Assembly (NCBI RefSeq): GCF_028823535.1
Contig: NZ_JAQIYM010000016.1
Span: 1-64,000 of the forward strand
Length of the DNA stretch: 64,000 nt
DNA from: Pseudomonas serbica
GTDB lineage: Bacteria > Pseudomonadota > Gammaproteobacteria > Pseudomonadales > Pseudomonadaceae
Direction of reading: 5' to 3'
Part shown: positions 16,471 to 25,843 of the stretch, piece by piece
Position numbering within the stretch: the stretch's first letter is position 1
Layout: the number at the start of each line of letters is the position of its first letter
The notes under the pieces: model-generated
Seen by the model: only the letters and a program-made list of their open reading frames with translations
Database searches by the model: none
What the model was told of the DNA's origin: nothing
Program-made: the position numbers and the translations under genes

Positions 16471-18117
16471 ATGCAAGCTTCCCTTGATGAATTCGACTAC
16501 ATCGTGGTTGGGGCAGGTCCCGCCGGTTGTTTGCTGGCCAATCGCCTGTCGGCCAACCCGCAGCACCGGGTGCTGCTGCTCGAAGCCGGCGGTCGCGACA
16601 ATTACGCGTGGATTCACATCCCGGTGGGCTACCTGTTCTGCATCGGCAACCCGCGCACCGACTGGTGCTTCAAGACCGAGGCGCAACCCGGCCTGCAGGG
16701 CCGCACCCTGAGTTACCCGCGCGGCAAGGTCCTGGGCGGCTGCTCGTCGATCAACGGCATGATCTACATGCGCGGCCAGGCTGGCGATTACGACGGCTGG
16801 GCGGCCGACGGCAACCCCGGCTGGCGCTGGCACGACGTGCTGCCGTTGTTCAAGAAGAGCGAAAATCATTATGCCGGCGAATCAACCTTCCACGGCGCCA
16901 GCGGCGACTGGCGAGTGGAACGCCAGCGCCTGTCCTGGCCGATTCTCGATGCCTTCCGCAGCGCCGCCGAGCAGAGCGGCATCGCCAGCATCGACGACTT
17001 CAACCAGGGCGATAACGAAGGTTGTGGCTACTTCCAGGTCAACCAGAAGGCAGGCGTGCGCTGGAATGCAGCCAAGGCGTTCCTCAAGCCGATACGCCAG
17101 CGCCCCAACCTGACGGTGCTGACCGGCGTCGAAGTCGACCGGGTGCTCCTGGAAAACGCTCGCGCCTGGGCGGTCAGCGCCCGTTGGCAAGGTCAGGCCA
17201 GGACCTTCAAGGCGCGCAAGGAAATCGTCCTGTGCGCCGGGTCCGTCGGTTCACCGAGCATCCTCCAGCGTTCCGGCATCGGCCCCCGCCCGCTGCTGCA
17301 GCGCCTGGGCATCGGCGTCGTGCATGAACTGCCAGGGGTCGGCGGCAACCTGCAAGATCACCTGCAACTGCGCCTGATCTACAAACTGGAAAACGCCCGC
17401 ACCCTGAACCAGATGGCCGGCAGCCTGTGGGGCAAGATGGGCATGGGCTTGCGCTACCTGTATGACCGCAGCGGCCCCCTGTCCATGGCACCGAGTCAAT
17501 TGGGGGCATTCGCCCGCTCGGGGCCGGAGCAGACTTCAGCCAACCTGGAGTACCACGTGCAACCGTTGTCGCTGGAGCGGTTCGGTGAACCGCTGCATGC
17601 CTTCCCGGCGTTTACCGCCTCGGTCTGCGACTTGCGTCCGCAAAGCCGTGGCCGGGTGGAAATCCAGTCCGCCAACCCGCAGCAAGCGCCCTTGATCCAG
17701 CCCAACTACCTCAGCCATCCCGAGGACTTGCGGGTGGCCGCCGATGCCATTCGCCTGACCCGGCGAATCGTTGCCGCACCCGCCCTGAAGGCGTTCAAGC
17801 CGGTTGAGTATCTGCCCGGCGACAGCCTGCAGAGCGAGGAACAGCTGCACGAAGCCGCCGCGCGGATCGGTACCACCATCTTCCATCCCGTCGGCACCTG
17901 CCGGATGGGCAACGACGCGGACGCGGTGGTCGATGCCGAACTGCGCGTGCACGGCATCCCCGGCCTGCGTATCGCCGACGCCTCGATCATGCCGCGCATC
18001 ACTTCGGGCAACACCTGCTCGCCTACGCTGATGATCGCGGAGAAGGCTGCACACATGATCCTCAACCCCGCCACACGGAGCATCACCGAGACAATGGAAC
18101 TGGTCACACATCCGTGA
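16471..18117 (+). CDS. GMC-family FAD-dependent alcohol/choline dehydrogenase-like oxidoreductase
   Basis: A 548-residue glucose-methanol-choline flavoprotein that oxidises an alcohol, probably to the aldehyde. The FAD-binding Rossmann motif is at residues 10-16 (VVGAGPAGCLLANRLS). GMC signature 1 is PRGKVLGGCSSINGMIYMRG (about 83-102). Signature 2 is GSVGSPSILQRSGIGP near 255-270. The C-terminal catalytic His region is FHPVGTCRMGND, and the second His/Asn pair is near ITSGNTCSPTLMIAEKAA. No signal peptide or cytochrome domain is seen. It is divergent from a LysR gene and followed by an MHS-type transporter, suggesting a small catabolic unit for an imported alcohol. The substrate is not predictable here. 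Confidence 0.9.
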   Translation: MQASLDEFDYIVVGAGPAGCLLANRLSANPQHRVLLLEAGGRDNYAWIHIPVGYLFCIGNPRTDWCFKTEAQPGLQGRTLSYPRGKVLGGCSSINGMIYMRGQAGDYDGWAADGNPGWRWHDVLPLFKKSENHYAGESTFHGASGDWRVERQRLSWPILDAFRSAAEQSGIASIDDFNQGDNEGCGYFQVNQKAGVRWNAAKAFLKPIRQRPNLTVLTGVEVDRVLLENARAWAVSARWQGQARTFKARKEIVLCAGSVGSPSILQRSGIGPRPLLQRLGIGVVHELPGVGGNLQDHLQLRLIYKLENARTLNQMAGSLWGKMGMGLRYLYDRSGPLSMAPSQLGAFARSGPEQTSANLEYHVQPLSLERFGEPLHAFPAFTASVCDLRPQSRGRVEIQSANPQQAPLIQPNYLSHPEDLRVAADAIRLTRRIVAAPALKAFKPVEYLPGDSLQSEEQLHEAAARIGTTIFHPVGTCRMGNDADAVVDAELRVHGIPGLRIADASIMPRITSGNTCSPTLMIAEKAAHMILNPATRSITETMELVTHP

Positions 18118-18132
18118 CCCCAGCACGGACAC

Positions 18133-18232
18133 TGCAGGAGCGAGCCTGCTCGCGATGGTCGCCAACGATAACGCTGGAAACATGACACCACGCGGCGTTC
18201 CAAGGCCCTTCGCGAGCAGACTCGCTCCCACA
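18133..18232. repeat. REPIN of the GAGCGAGCCTGCTCGCGA type
   Basis: Forward half TGCAGGAGCGAGCCTGCTCG from 18133 and inverted half CGAGCAGACTCGCTCCCACA ending near 18232. It lies between the GMC and transporter genes and is a different REP type from that in the 72-bp array. Confidence 0.8.
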
Positions 18233-18332
18233 GGAAATGCGTACATCCGACACAACGACAGTAGCGGCGCCAGCCCACAAGGAAAGCGCCGACAGTGGAA
18301 CAACAAAAACAATCACTGTGAGGGATACCGAT

Positions 18333-19955
18333 ATGTCAGAACACGTTCAACCCCTGGAAGCCGTGCGCAGCGCGGGCACCAGCCAGGAAACCCAGAAAGT
18401 CATCTTCGCCTCGTCGCTCGGGACGGTCTTCGAGTGGTATGACTTTTTCCTCTATGGCGCCCTCGCGGCGGTGATCAGCAAGCAGTTCTTCGCCGGGGTC
18501 AACGACACCACGGCGTTCATCTTCGCCCTGATGGCGTTTGCTGCCGGCTTCATCGTCCGGCCGTTCGGCGCCCTGGTGTTCGGCCGGTTGGGGGACATGA
18601 TCGGGCGCAAATACACCTTCCTCGCCACCATCGTGCTCATGGGCCTGGCCACCTTCTGTGTCGGTTTGCTACCCAATTACGCGAGCATCGGCATTGCCGC
18701 GCCGATCATCCTCGTGGTGCTGCGCATGCTCCAGGGCCTGGCGCTGGGGGGTGAATACGGCGGCGCCGCGACTTACGTGGCGGAGCACGCCCCCATCGGC
18801 AAACGCGGTTTCCACACCAGCTGGATCCAGTCCACCGCCACCCTCGGCCTGTTGCTGTCGCTGCTGGTGGTACTCGGTTGCCGGTACTTCACCGGCGATC
18901 AGTTCGAAGTCTGGGGCTGGCGCATTCCGTTCCTGTTTTCGATCGTCCTGCTGGGCATCTCGACCTGGATTCGATTGAGCCTGCACGAGTCGCCTGCGTT
19001 CGTGAAAATGAAAGAGGAAGGCAAACTCTGCAAGTCGCCGATCCGCGACTCCTTCGGTAAATGGGACAACCTCAAGGTGGTCCTGATCGCCCTGTTCAGC
19101 ATCAATGCCGGGCAAGCGGTGACCTTCTACGCGGCGCAGTTCTATGTGCTGTTCTTCCTCACCCAGTTCCTGAAAATGGACCCCGCAGTGGCCAACGGCC
19201 TGCTGATCGTCAGTGTGACCATCGGCGCCCCCTTCTTCATTTTCTTCGGCTGGCTGTCGGACAAGGTCGGGCGCAAACCGGTGCTGATGCTCGGCCTGCT
19301 GCTCGCCACGGCGCTGTACTTCCCGATCTTCAAGACGTTGGCCCACTACGCCAACCCGGCCATCGACCAGGCCAGCCGCCAGGCCCCGATCACCGTGCTG
19401 GCCGACCCGGCTACCTGCACCTTCCAGTTCGACCCGGTGGGCAAGGCGAAATTCGACAGCCCCTGCGACAAGGTCAAGACCTTCCTGGTCAAGCAGGGCC
19501 TGCCTTACCAGAGCGAAGCGGCCCCGGCCGGCAGTGGTGTGCAGGTCAGCGTCGGTGACATGAAGATCGACGGCTTCGACGAAGCGGCCCTGCGTGGCGC
19601 GGTGACCCTGGCGGGTTACCCGCAACAGGCCGATATGCAGCAGATCAACAAGCCGATGATCGTGGCATTGATCGTCGCGCTGATCATCATCTCCGCCATG
19701 TGCTACGGCCCGCTGGCGGCGCTGATGGTCGAACTGTTCCCGACCCGCATCCGCTACACCTCGATGTCCCTGCCCTACCACATCGGCAACGGCTGGTTCG
19801 GTGGGTTCCTGCCGACGGTGTCATTTGCCCTGGTGGTCTATACCGGGGATATTTTCTACGGACTGTGGTACCCGGTGGTGATTACCGGGGTGAGCCTGGT
19901 GGTGGGGCTGCTGTGCCTGCGTGAGACGCGTAACGTCGACCTGGATAAAAACTGA
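18333..19955 (+). CDS. MFS transporter, metabolite:H+ symporter type, with a periplasmic insertion
   Basis: Inner-membrane major facilitator of the MHS (sugar/metabolite:proton symporter) type, 540 residues, longer than the usual 430-450. The N-terminal half has FEWYDFFLYGALAAVISKQF, GRLGDMIGRKYTF and LQGLALGGEYGGAATYVAEH. The C-terminal half has DKVGRKPVLMLGLLLATALY. After this helix, roughly residues 345-445 form a hydrophilic insertion containing two cysteines (ATCTF and SPCDK), placed outside the membrane by topology. Transport resumes with INKPMIVALIVALIIISAMC. The ATG at 18333 follows a GAGGGATACC ribosome site; an earlier in-frame ATG at 18237 abuts the REPIN and is less likely. Probably imports the substrate of the upstream oxidoreductase. 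Confidence 0.88.
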   Translation: MSEHVQPLEAVRSAGTSQETQKVIFASSLGTVFEWYDFFLYGALAAVISKQFFAGVNDTTAFIFALMAFAAGFIVRPFGALVFGRLGDMIGRKYTFLATIVLMGLATFCVGLLPNYASIGIAAPIILVVLRMLQGLALGGEYGGAATYVAEHAPIGKRGFHTSWIQSTATLGLLLSLLVVLGCRYFTGDQFEVWGWRIPFLFSIVLLGISTWIRLSLHESPAFVKMKEEGKLCKSPIRDSFGKWDNLKVVLIALFSINAGQAVTFYAAQFYVLFFLTQFLKMDPAVANGLLIVSVTIGAPFFIFFGWLSDKVGRKPVLMLGLLLATALYFPIFKTLAHYANPAIDQASRQAPITVLADPATCTFQFDPVGKAKFDSPCDKVKTFLVKQGLPYQSEAAPAGSGVQVSVGDMKIDGFDEAALRGAVTLAGYPQQADMQQINKPMIVALIVALIIISAMCYGPLAALMVELFPTRIRYTSMSLPYHIGNGWFGGFLPTVSFALVVYTGDIFYGLWYPVVITGVSLVVGLLCLRETRNVDLDKN

Positions 19956-19978
19956 CGTTTACCCAATGAGCCTTCGCC

Positions 19979-20074
19979 TGTAGTTACCCACTGCCGGCGA
20001 AGGCGGACTGATAGCCAACCCAGCTCCCACGGCCGCACCTGATCCACTGTAGGCGCTGGCTTGCCAGCGATGAG
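19979..20074. repeat. Degenerate REP elements
   Basis: A weak half TGTAGTTACCCACTGCCGGC followed by GAAGGCGG near 19979, and a clearer forward half TGTAGGCGCTGGCTTGCCAG at 20048. Both point the same way, so this is not a normal REPIN. Confidence 0.6.
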
Positions 20075-20128
20075 GCCCGAAAAACGAGCGAAAGGTTCAA
20101 GACCGCCTTCTCCGGCATGCCGACGATC

Positions 20129-20497
20129 TCACTCGTCAATATCAATCAACTCAAACGTCACCTGATCCGGATAGTACGCCACATACTCCTGGATCTGCCT
20201 CACTGACACCTTGGGTTTTTCATAGCTCCACGCCGCATTAGCGCCTTCGTGTCCCGGTACCTGCAAGCTGAAATAACTGGCATCGCCCTTGTACGGGCAA
20301 TAGCTGGTGTGATCGGTACGGGCGTAATACTTCTCGTCGATGTCCTCGCGCGGCACGTAGTACACCGGCGGGTAATTGGCTTCCAGCAACACCAGCGCAC
20401 GAGACGTCGCTGCCACCTGGAATCCGTGAAATTTCACCAACAGGCAGCCGGGCTGCTCGGCGATGGTGATGACGGGGCTGGGGCCGGAGCTTTTCAT
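20129..20497 (-). CDS. DUF427 domain-containing protein
   Basis: A 122-residue cytosolic protein made of one DUF427 domain, a small beta-rich fold of unknown function. Family-like segments are VYYVPREDIDEKYYARTD, TSYCPYKGDASYFSL, WSYEKPKVSVRQIQEYVAYY and the acidic end VTFELIDIDE. A GAGGTGC ribosome site precedes the ATG. It shows no operon link: topB is divergent and the transporter gene converges on it. Confidence 0.88.
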   Translation of the reverse strand: MKSSGPSPVITIAEQPGCLLVKFHGFQVAATSRALVLLEANYPPVYYVPREDIDEKYYARTDHTSYCPYKGDASYFSLQVPGHEGANAAWSYEKPKVSVRQIQEYVAYYPDQVTFELIDIDE

Positions 20498-20741
20498 GGA
20501 ATACGCACCTCATGACGGTGATGGACCTGTAACTGCAGGGCTGCACGACGCCCCGGAAACCTCGGTTTATCAGGTATAACCCAAGTAGCCGGCCTGCGAC
20601 GGCTGCGCAGCCGAACGGATTCACCGGGTCGGGCAAACAGATGCAACGTTTTTGCTGTACATCCATACAGATAATGATTGCTCTCGCGCGCGACTCCCGC
20701 CATCCTGTGCTCCTCCCGGACACTGATCGACGATGGTGGTT

Positions 20742-22679
20742 ATGCGGCTGTACCTCTGTGAAAAACCTTCCCAGGCCAAAGACATTGCGGCCGTGCTTGG
20801 CGCGCGGCGGCGCGGTGATGGCTGCTGGCTGGGAACGGACGTCACGGTGACCTGGTGCATCGGCCACCTGCTGGAGACCGCGCCACCGGATGCCTATGAC
20901 GCGCGCTACAAGCGCTGGGTACTGGCCGACCTGCCGATTATTCCCGACAAGTGGAAAATGACCGTCAAGCCGCGCACCGCCAGTCAATACAAGGCGGTCA
21001 AGCGCCTGCTCGGCGAAGCGTCCGAGCTGGTGATTGCCACGGACGCCGACCGCGAGGGCGAGATGATCGCCCGGGAACTGGTGGAACATTGCCGCTATCG
21101 CGGACCAATCCAGCGCTTGTGGCTATCGGCGCTGGACGATGCCTCGATCCGCAAGGCCCTGGCCGCGCTCCGGCCCGGTGCGCAGACCTTCAGCCTCTAT
21201 CATTCGGCGCTGGGGCGCTCTCGGGCCGACTGGCTGATCGGCATGAACATGAGCCGGCTGTTCACCTTGCTGGGACGCCAGTCGGGGTACCATGGCGTGT
21301 TGCCGGTCGGCCGGGTGCAGACGCCGACCCTGCGCCTGGTGGTAGACCGCGATCGCAGCATCGCCGACTTCGTGCCCGTGCCCTACTGGGCTGTCGAGGT
21401 GCAGTTGCTGCACGACGGCAGCACCTTCACCGCGCAATGGCGGGCGGCGTCCGACGTCTGCGACGACCAGGACCGCTGCCTCAACCAGGCACTGGCGCAA
21501 CGGGCAGCGGCGGCCATGCGCGCGGCCGACAGCGCCAGGGTCATCAAGCTGCGCACCGAGCGCATGCGCGAAGTGGCGCCGCTGCCCTTCGATCTCGGCA
21601 CCTTGCAGGAGGTCTGCTCGAAAAAGCTTGGGCTCGGTGCCCAGGAAACCCTCGACATCGCCCAGGCGCTCTACGAAACCCACAAGGTCATCACCTACCC
21701 GCGCAGCGACTGCGGTTACCTGCCCCTCAGCCAGCACAGCGAAGCACCGGGCATCCTGGCAGCACTGCGCCAGGCCGACCCGACACTGGACGCCTTGCAA
21801 GACTACCTGGAACCCCAGCGCCGTTCACGGGCCTGGAACGATGCCAAGGTCAGCGCGCACCACGGCATCATCCCCACCGCCGCGGCGAAGAACCTCGATC
21901 GCCTGGTGGGCAAGCAGCGCGCGGTCTACACCCTGATCCGCGCCCGTTACCTGGCGCAGTTCCTGCCCAATCACGAATTCGATCGCACCCAGGCCGACTT
22001 CGACTGCGCCGGCGAGGCCTTGCGTGCCGTTGGCAAGCAAATCGTCGAACCGGGCTGGAAACGCGCCCTGCCCGAAGCCCTTGCGCCGGCCAAGGGCCGC
22101 GAGGTACCTGCCCCGCAAACCCTGCCCAGCCTCAGGGAAGGGCTCGATTGCGCGGTGGCCGACGTGTTACTCAAGGACCTCTGGACCCAACCGCCCAAAC
22201 CGTTCACCGAGGGTGACCTGATCAAGGCCATGAAGAACGTCGCCAAGCTGGTGGAAGATCCCTTGCTCAAGCAGAAGCTCAAGGACACCACCGGCATCGG
22301 CACCGAAGCGACCCGCGCCTCGATCATCCAGGGCCTGCTCGACCGTGGCTACCTGATCAAGAACGGCAAGGCGCTGGCGGCGACCCCGGCCGCTTTCAGC
22401 TTGATCGATGCCGTCCCGCGCGCCATTGCCGACCCGGGCACCACAGCCATCTGGGAGCAGGCCTTGGACATGGTGCAAAGCGGGGAAATGAGCCTGGACG
22501 AGTTCGTCACCAAACAGGCTGCCTGGATGAGCAAGCAAGTCAGTCGCTGCGCCGGCCTGAGCCTGACCATCAGCGGCCCGGCCAGCCCTGCCGGGCGCGG
22601 TGCCACGCCGTGGAAAAACAAACGCAAGCCGGCCAAGCGCAAGCCCGCGCCCAAACGCACAACAAAAGCTCCTGTGTAG
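20742..22679 (+). CDS. topB: DNA topoisomerase III
   Basis: Type IA topoisomerase, 645 residues, that passes single strands and resolves replication or recombination intermediates. The TOPRIM domain is at residues 1-150 (MRLYLCEKPSQAKDIAAVLG; ATDADREGEMIARELVEHC). Catalytic tyrosine Y319 is in ITYPRSDCGYLP. Further conserved blocks are LGRSRADWLIGMNMSR, LPVGRVQTPTLRLVVDRD, AHHGIIPTA and GIGTEATRASIIQGL. The C-terminus is a Lys/Arg-rich tail rather than zinc fingers, as in other TopB proteins. The start at 20742 is preferred to the in-frame ATG at 20733 (MVVM). The stop TAG at 22677-22679 is formed by the first bases of a REP element. Confidence 0.95.
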   Translation: MRLYLCEKPSQAKDIAAVLGARRRGDGCWLGTDVTVTWCIGHLLETAPPDAYDARYKRWVLADLPIIPDKWKMTVKPRTASQYKAVKRLLGEASELVIATDADREGEMIARELVEHCRYRGPIQRLWLSALDDASIRKALAALRPGAQTFSLYHSALGRSRADWLIGMNMSRLFTLLGRQSGYHGVLPVGRVQTPTLRLVVDRDRSIADFVPVPYWAVEVQLLHDGSTFTAQWRAASDVCDDQDRCLNQALAQRAAAAMRAADSARVIKLRTERMREVAPLPFDLGTLQEVCSKKLGLGAQETLDIAQALYETHKVITYPRSDCGYLPLSQHSEAPGILAALRQADPTLDALQDYLEPQRRSRAWNDAKVSAHHGIIPTAAAKNLDRLVGKQRAVYTLIRARYLAQFLPNHEFDRTQADFDCAGEALRAVGKQIVEPGWKRALPEALAPAKGREVPAPQTLPSLREGLDCAVADVLLKDLWTQPPKPFTEGDLIKAMKNVAKLVEDPLLKQKLKDTTGIGTEATRASIIQGLLDRGYLIKNGKALAATPAAFSLIDAVPRAIADPGTTAIWEQALDMVQSGEMSLDEFVTKQAAWMSKQVSRCAGLSLTISGPASPAGRGATPWKNKRKPAKRKPAPKRTTKAPV

Positions 22680-22702
22680 GAGCTGGCTTGCCAGCGATAG
22701 CG
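22675..22702. repeat. Single REP half
   Basis: Forward half TGTAGGAGCTGGCTTGCCAG followed by CGATAGCG. It starts inside the last sense codons of topB and supplies the TAG stop. No inverted partner follows. Confidence 0.8.
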
Positions 22703-22923
22703 GAGGTAGAAACGACATAAATGTCGCCTTACGCCCCATCGCCATCAATACCAACCAACCCTTAAACATCTTTTTCGTTTCTGCGCCGCTTTTGCATTTC
22801 TGTGCGACAGATCCCACTTCAGAGGCTCCCCCATCCCCCCTTAGCAGTGTAAGTTTGCAGATCTTTCTGATTAAACGATCAGATATTTCCTACAAACCCA
22901 CCTGCAAAGGAATGCCTCCAGCA

Positions 22924-24663
22924 ATGGACTTTTCACTCAAGCACCTGGCCGCGGCCACCCTGATGTTCGCCAGCCTGTCGTCGTTCACCACTGCTGCCCA
23001 AGCCAACATCACCCCGCAACAGAGCGCGATCATCCTCAAGACCTTCAGTGATGAGTCGGTCACCGATTTCCGGCAGTTCCTGACGAGCCTGGCCAAGAGC
23101 GACGTCGCTAAAACCTCTGACCTCGGCCCGGCCATCAGTGCCTTCCAGGACAACAAGACGCTGACGCCTGGACAGCAAAACGAAATCCACCGCCTGCTTG
23201 GCCTCTATACCCGGATCAAGTACGGCAGCGCGGCCACCGAAACCCTGCGTGAACTGGTGGCCATCCCCACCGTGCGCGTGGACGGCGTCGCCCAGCACGA
23301 CAATCCCGAGTTCATCAGGATCGCCGAGAAGATCAAGGGCCTGGCCCAGGCATTCAACCTGAGCTTTCGCAACATCGACAACCGCGTCTATGAAATCTCC
23401 CTGGAAGGCACCGGCGATGAAGTCGTGGGCATTCACGCCCATGCCGACGTGGTGCCGGTGACGCCAGAGAACTGGGTATTGCAGGACGGCACCCGGCTCG
23501 ACCCGTTCAAGGTCACCCTGGTTGGCGACCGTATGTATGGTCGGGGTACCGAGGACGACAAGAACGGCATCGTGGTCGCGCTCTACGCCATGAAAGTCAT
23601 CAAGGAAGAGAAACTGCCGCTGGCCAGGAACTTCAAGCTGCTGGTCGACACCACCGAGGAAACCACCGGCGACGCCATCCCCTACTATTTCGAACGCAAC
23701 CCCACGCCCAACTACAACCTGGCGCTCGATGGCGGGTACCCGGTGGTGATCGCCGAGAAAGGCTACGGCACCGTCATGGCCAGCTTCGCCAAGCGCCAGG
23801 GTCAGGGCAACGGCGCCGAAATCACCTCGATGACCGGCGGCCTGGCTACCAACCAGATTCCGTCGACCTCGGTCGCCACCCTGCTGACAGACAAACCCGC
23901 AGAGCTGGCCGCCAGCCTGCAAAAGGCCGGCTCCGAGTACGCCAAGCGCAATGGCGGCAACTTTGAGGTCACCGCCAAGGTTGACGGCAAAGATGTCAAG
24001 CTGACCGTCACCGGCGTGTCCGCCCACTCCTCCGAGCCCGAGTCCGGCGTCAACCCGGTGGCCAGGATGCTCGACTTCATCAACAGCCTCGACGGCAAGG
24101 TCGCGCTCAAGCACAACCACATCACTGACGCGGCGCGCTACGCTGCCGACAACTGGGGGCTGGACTACCTGGGCGGCAAACTGGGGGTGGGCTTCTCCGA
24201 TGAGTTCATGGGCCCGTTGACCACCTCCCTGACCTACGTCGGGATGGATGAAAAAGCCTTCAAGCTCGCGGTCAACCTGCGCGTGCCGAAGGGCAAGTCG
24301 CCGCAAACGCTGAAATCAGAAATTGCCACCAAGCTCGATGCCTGGAGCAAGCAGAGCAAAATCGCCCCGGCGTTGGACTACTCCATCGCCGAGCCGATGT
24401 ACCGCAACCCCGAGGGCGAATGGGTCAAGGCTTTGCTCGCCGTGGCCAGCGAAAACCTCGGCATGGAGCACAAGTTCGGCACCTCCGCCGGCGCCACCTC
24501 GGTGCATGAACTGCCTAATGGCGTGCAGTTCGGCCTGGCCATGCCGGATGTCAAGTACACCGGTCACAACGACAACGAGTTCAAGACCACTGAGCAGTTC
24601 CTGCTCGACCTGCAGATCGTGACCGAAATGATGGGCCGCATCGGGCAGTTGCCGAAACTCTGA
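22924..24663 (+). CDS. M20-family dipeptidase, exported
   Basis: A zinc peptidase of the M20 dipeptidase (PepV/Sapep-like) group, about 579 residues, with an N-terminal signal peptide (MDFSLKHLAAATLMFASLSS...AAQA) predicting export to the periplasm. Metal-binding motifs in order: HAHADVVPVT (His and Asp), GRGTEDDKNGIVVA (bridging Asp), DTTEETTGDAI (catalytic Glu and metal Glu), and GHNDNEF near the end (His). The inserted dimerisation domain is in the middle (GVSAHSSEPESGVNPVARML). The ATG at 24 bases after the topB REP region is rejected; 22924 is chosen because AAGGA lies 12 bases before it. The AT-rich 22740-22900 interval probably holds its promoter. Confidence 0.9.
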   Translation: MDFSLKHLAAATLMFASLSSFTTAAQANITPQQSAIILKTFSDESVTDFRQFLTSLAKSDVAKTSDLGPAISAFQDNKTLTPGQQNEIHRLLGLYTRIKYGSAATETLRELVAIPTVRVDGVAQHDNPEFIRIAEKIKGLAQAFNLSFRNIDNRVYEISLEGTGDEVVGIHAHADVVPVTPENWVLQDGTRLDPFKVTLVGDRMYGRGTEDDKNGIVVALYAMKVIKEEKLPLARNFKLLVDTTEETTGDAIPYYFERNPTPNYNLALDGGYPVVIAEKGYGTVMASFAKRQGQGNGAEITSMTGGLATNQIPSTSVATLLTDKPAELAASLQKAGSEYAKRNGGNFEVTAKVDGKDVKLTVTGVSAHSSEPESGVNPVARMLDFINSLDGKVALKHNHITDAARYAADNWGLDYLGGKLGVGFSDEFMGPLTTSLTYVGMDEKAFKLAVNLRVPKGKSPQTLKSEIATKLDAWSKQSKIAPALDYSIAEPMYRNPEGEWVKALLAVASENLGMEHKFGTSAGATSVHELPNGVQFGLAMPDVKYTGHNDNEFKTTEQFLLDLQIVTEMMGRIGQLPKL

Positions 24664-25088
24664 CCCACCTGGCGCCCCTGCCGTTCTGGTGGGGGCGCTG
24701 CGTCGCGGTCGGCTGTACATAGTCATTCCGTCTGTTCGGGCGGATCGACAGGTTACTGGGTTTGCGGTGTGGCCGTCCCGTAGGCAACGGCGCACGGTCC
24801 TGTGGCTTTCAAGAAGTAACCTTGAACACGCTTAAACAAGCATTTTCAAGCGAGGCTTGATGCCCTTGCTGCTAATACTGATGCCAAGCGAACGCCAGCG
24901 ATGAACGCCGCCATCACTCAGTGGTCACAACAAGTGATGGCATCGCAACTGATCACTTGTACCACTCAGCCGCGACGCTTGCATTCCACACATTCCAGGG
25001 TGCGCCGGATAACGTCCAGTGGTTTCGGTTCCTGTCTGAAACAGGTGCTGACTGCTGCCATCCAATGCTCCCTTATCGGAGTACGCAA
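24664..25088. other. 425-bp intergenic region with inverted repeats
   Basis: No gene is seen here. A GC hairpin GCGCCCC/GGGGCGC (24672-24698) follows the peptidase stop but lacks a T-run. A second perfect 9-bp inverted repeat, ACAAGTGAT (24930-24938) with ATCACTTGT (24952-24960), lies about 130 bp before the SYLF gene. A short open frame at 24901-25092 has no ribosome site and is not counted. Confidence 0.5.
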
Positions 25089-25649
25089 ATGACTCAATCA
25101 ATACGGTTGTTCCTGACGGCCTGGCTTGCGGTTGCCGCACTGGCTTCGGCCAGTTTCCTGAACACGGCAGGCGCCGCCACCGCCGAGGACCTCAACACCG
25201 ACTCCCGGCAAGCGCTGCAAACGCTGTACAAGACCAACCCCACATCCGAATCCATCTCGCAAAAAGCCAAGGCCGTGCTGGTCTTCCCGAAAATCATCAA
25301 GGCGGGCCTGGTGTTTGGCGGCAGCTACGGCGAAGGTGTCTTGTTCAAGGGCAACAAAGCCGTTGACTACTACAACTCGGTCGGCGGCTCCTGGGGCTTG
25401 CAGGCAGGCGCCCAGTCCTATGGTTATGTGGTGTTCCTGATGACCGACAAGGCAGTGAAATACATCACCGAAACCAAAGGCTGGGAAATCGGCGTAGGGC
25501 CAACGGTGGTCGTGGTGGACGAAGGGGTTGCCAAGAACCTGTCCAGTTCAACGCTGAAGGACGACGCCTACGCGTTCATCTTCGACCAGCAAGGCTTGAT
25601 GGCCGGGATCAGTATCGAAGGGACGAAGATTTCCTTGATCAAACGCTGA
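25089..25649 (+). CDS. SYLF (YSC84) domain protein, exported
   Basis: A 186-residue protein with a cleavable-looking signal peptide (MTQSIRLFLTAWLAVAALAS...AGA) and one SYLF/YSC84 domain. Typical segments are AKAVLVFPKIIKAGLVFGG, GSWGLQAGAQSYGYVVFLMT, WEIGVGPTVVVVDEG and AYAFIFDQQGLMAGISIEGT. In eukaryotes SYLF domains bind phosphoinositides; bacterial members are periplasmic or lipid-associated with no settled function. A GGAG ribosome site is at 25078-25081. The longer frame from 24921 is rejected because it lacks a signal peptide and a ribosome site. It has no operon partner. Confidence 0.88.
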   Translation: MTQSIRLFLTAWLAVAALASASFLNTAGAATAEDLNTDSRQALQTLYKTNPTSESISQKAKAVLVFPKIIKAGLVFGGSYGEGVLFKGNKAVDYYNSVGGSWGLQAGAQSYGYVVFLMTDKAVKYITETKGWEIGVGPTVVVVDEGVAKNLSSSTLKDDAYAFIFDQQGLMAGISIEGTKISLIKR

Positions 25650-25843
25650 AACCGGCAGTTCAGTGGAATGGCAGCCGGGCCTGTGGAGGTGGTTTATCCA
25701 TCAGGCAAGGCTGCCACTCGGTCTTGGCAACACGTGACACCGCCCCGCCACCTGGCACGCGGTGATTGACTAAGTGCCCGGGCGCCCTCGCCCTGGATCG
25801 GGCCTCCCTACACGCAACGAACGCAAAGCCATGGCCCGTCCGA

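Noticed and set aside
24901..25092. Small gene before the SYLF gene
   Set aside because: No ribosome site, composition unlike a protein, and it would cover the inverted repeat and promoter region.
25740..25780. Sigma-54 promoter (TGGCACG at 25756)
   Set aside because: No TTGC element at the required spacing, and no gene starts downstream on that strand.
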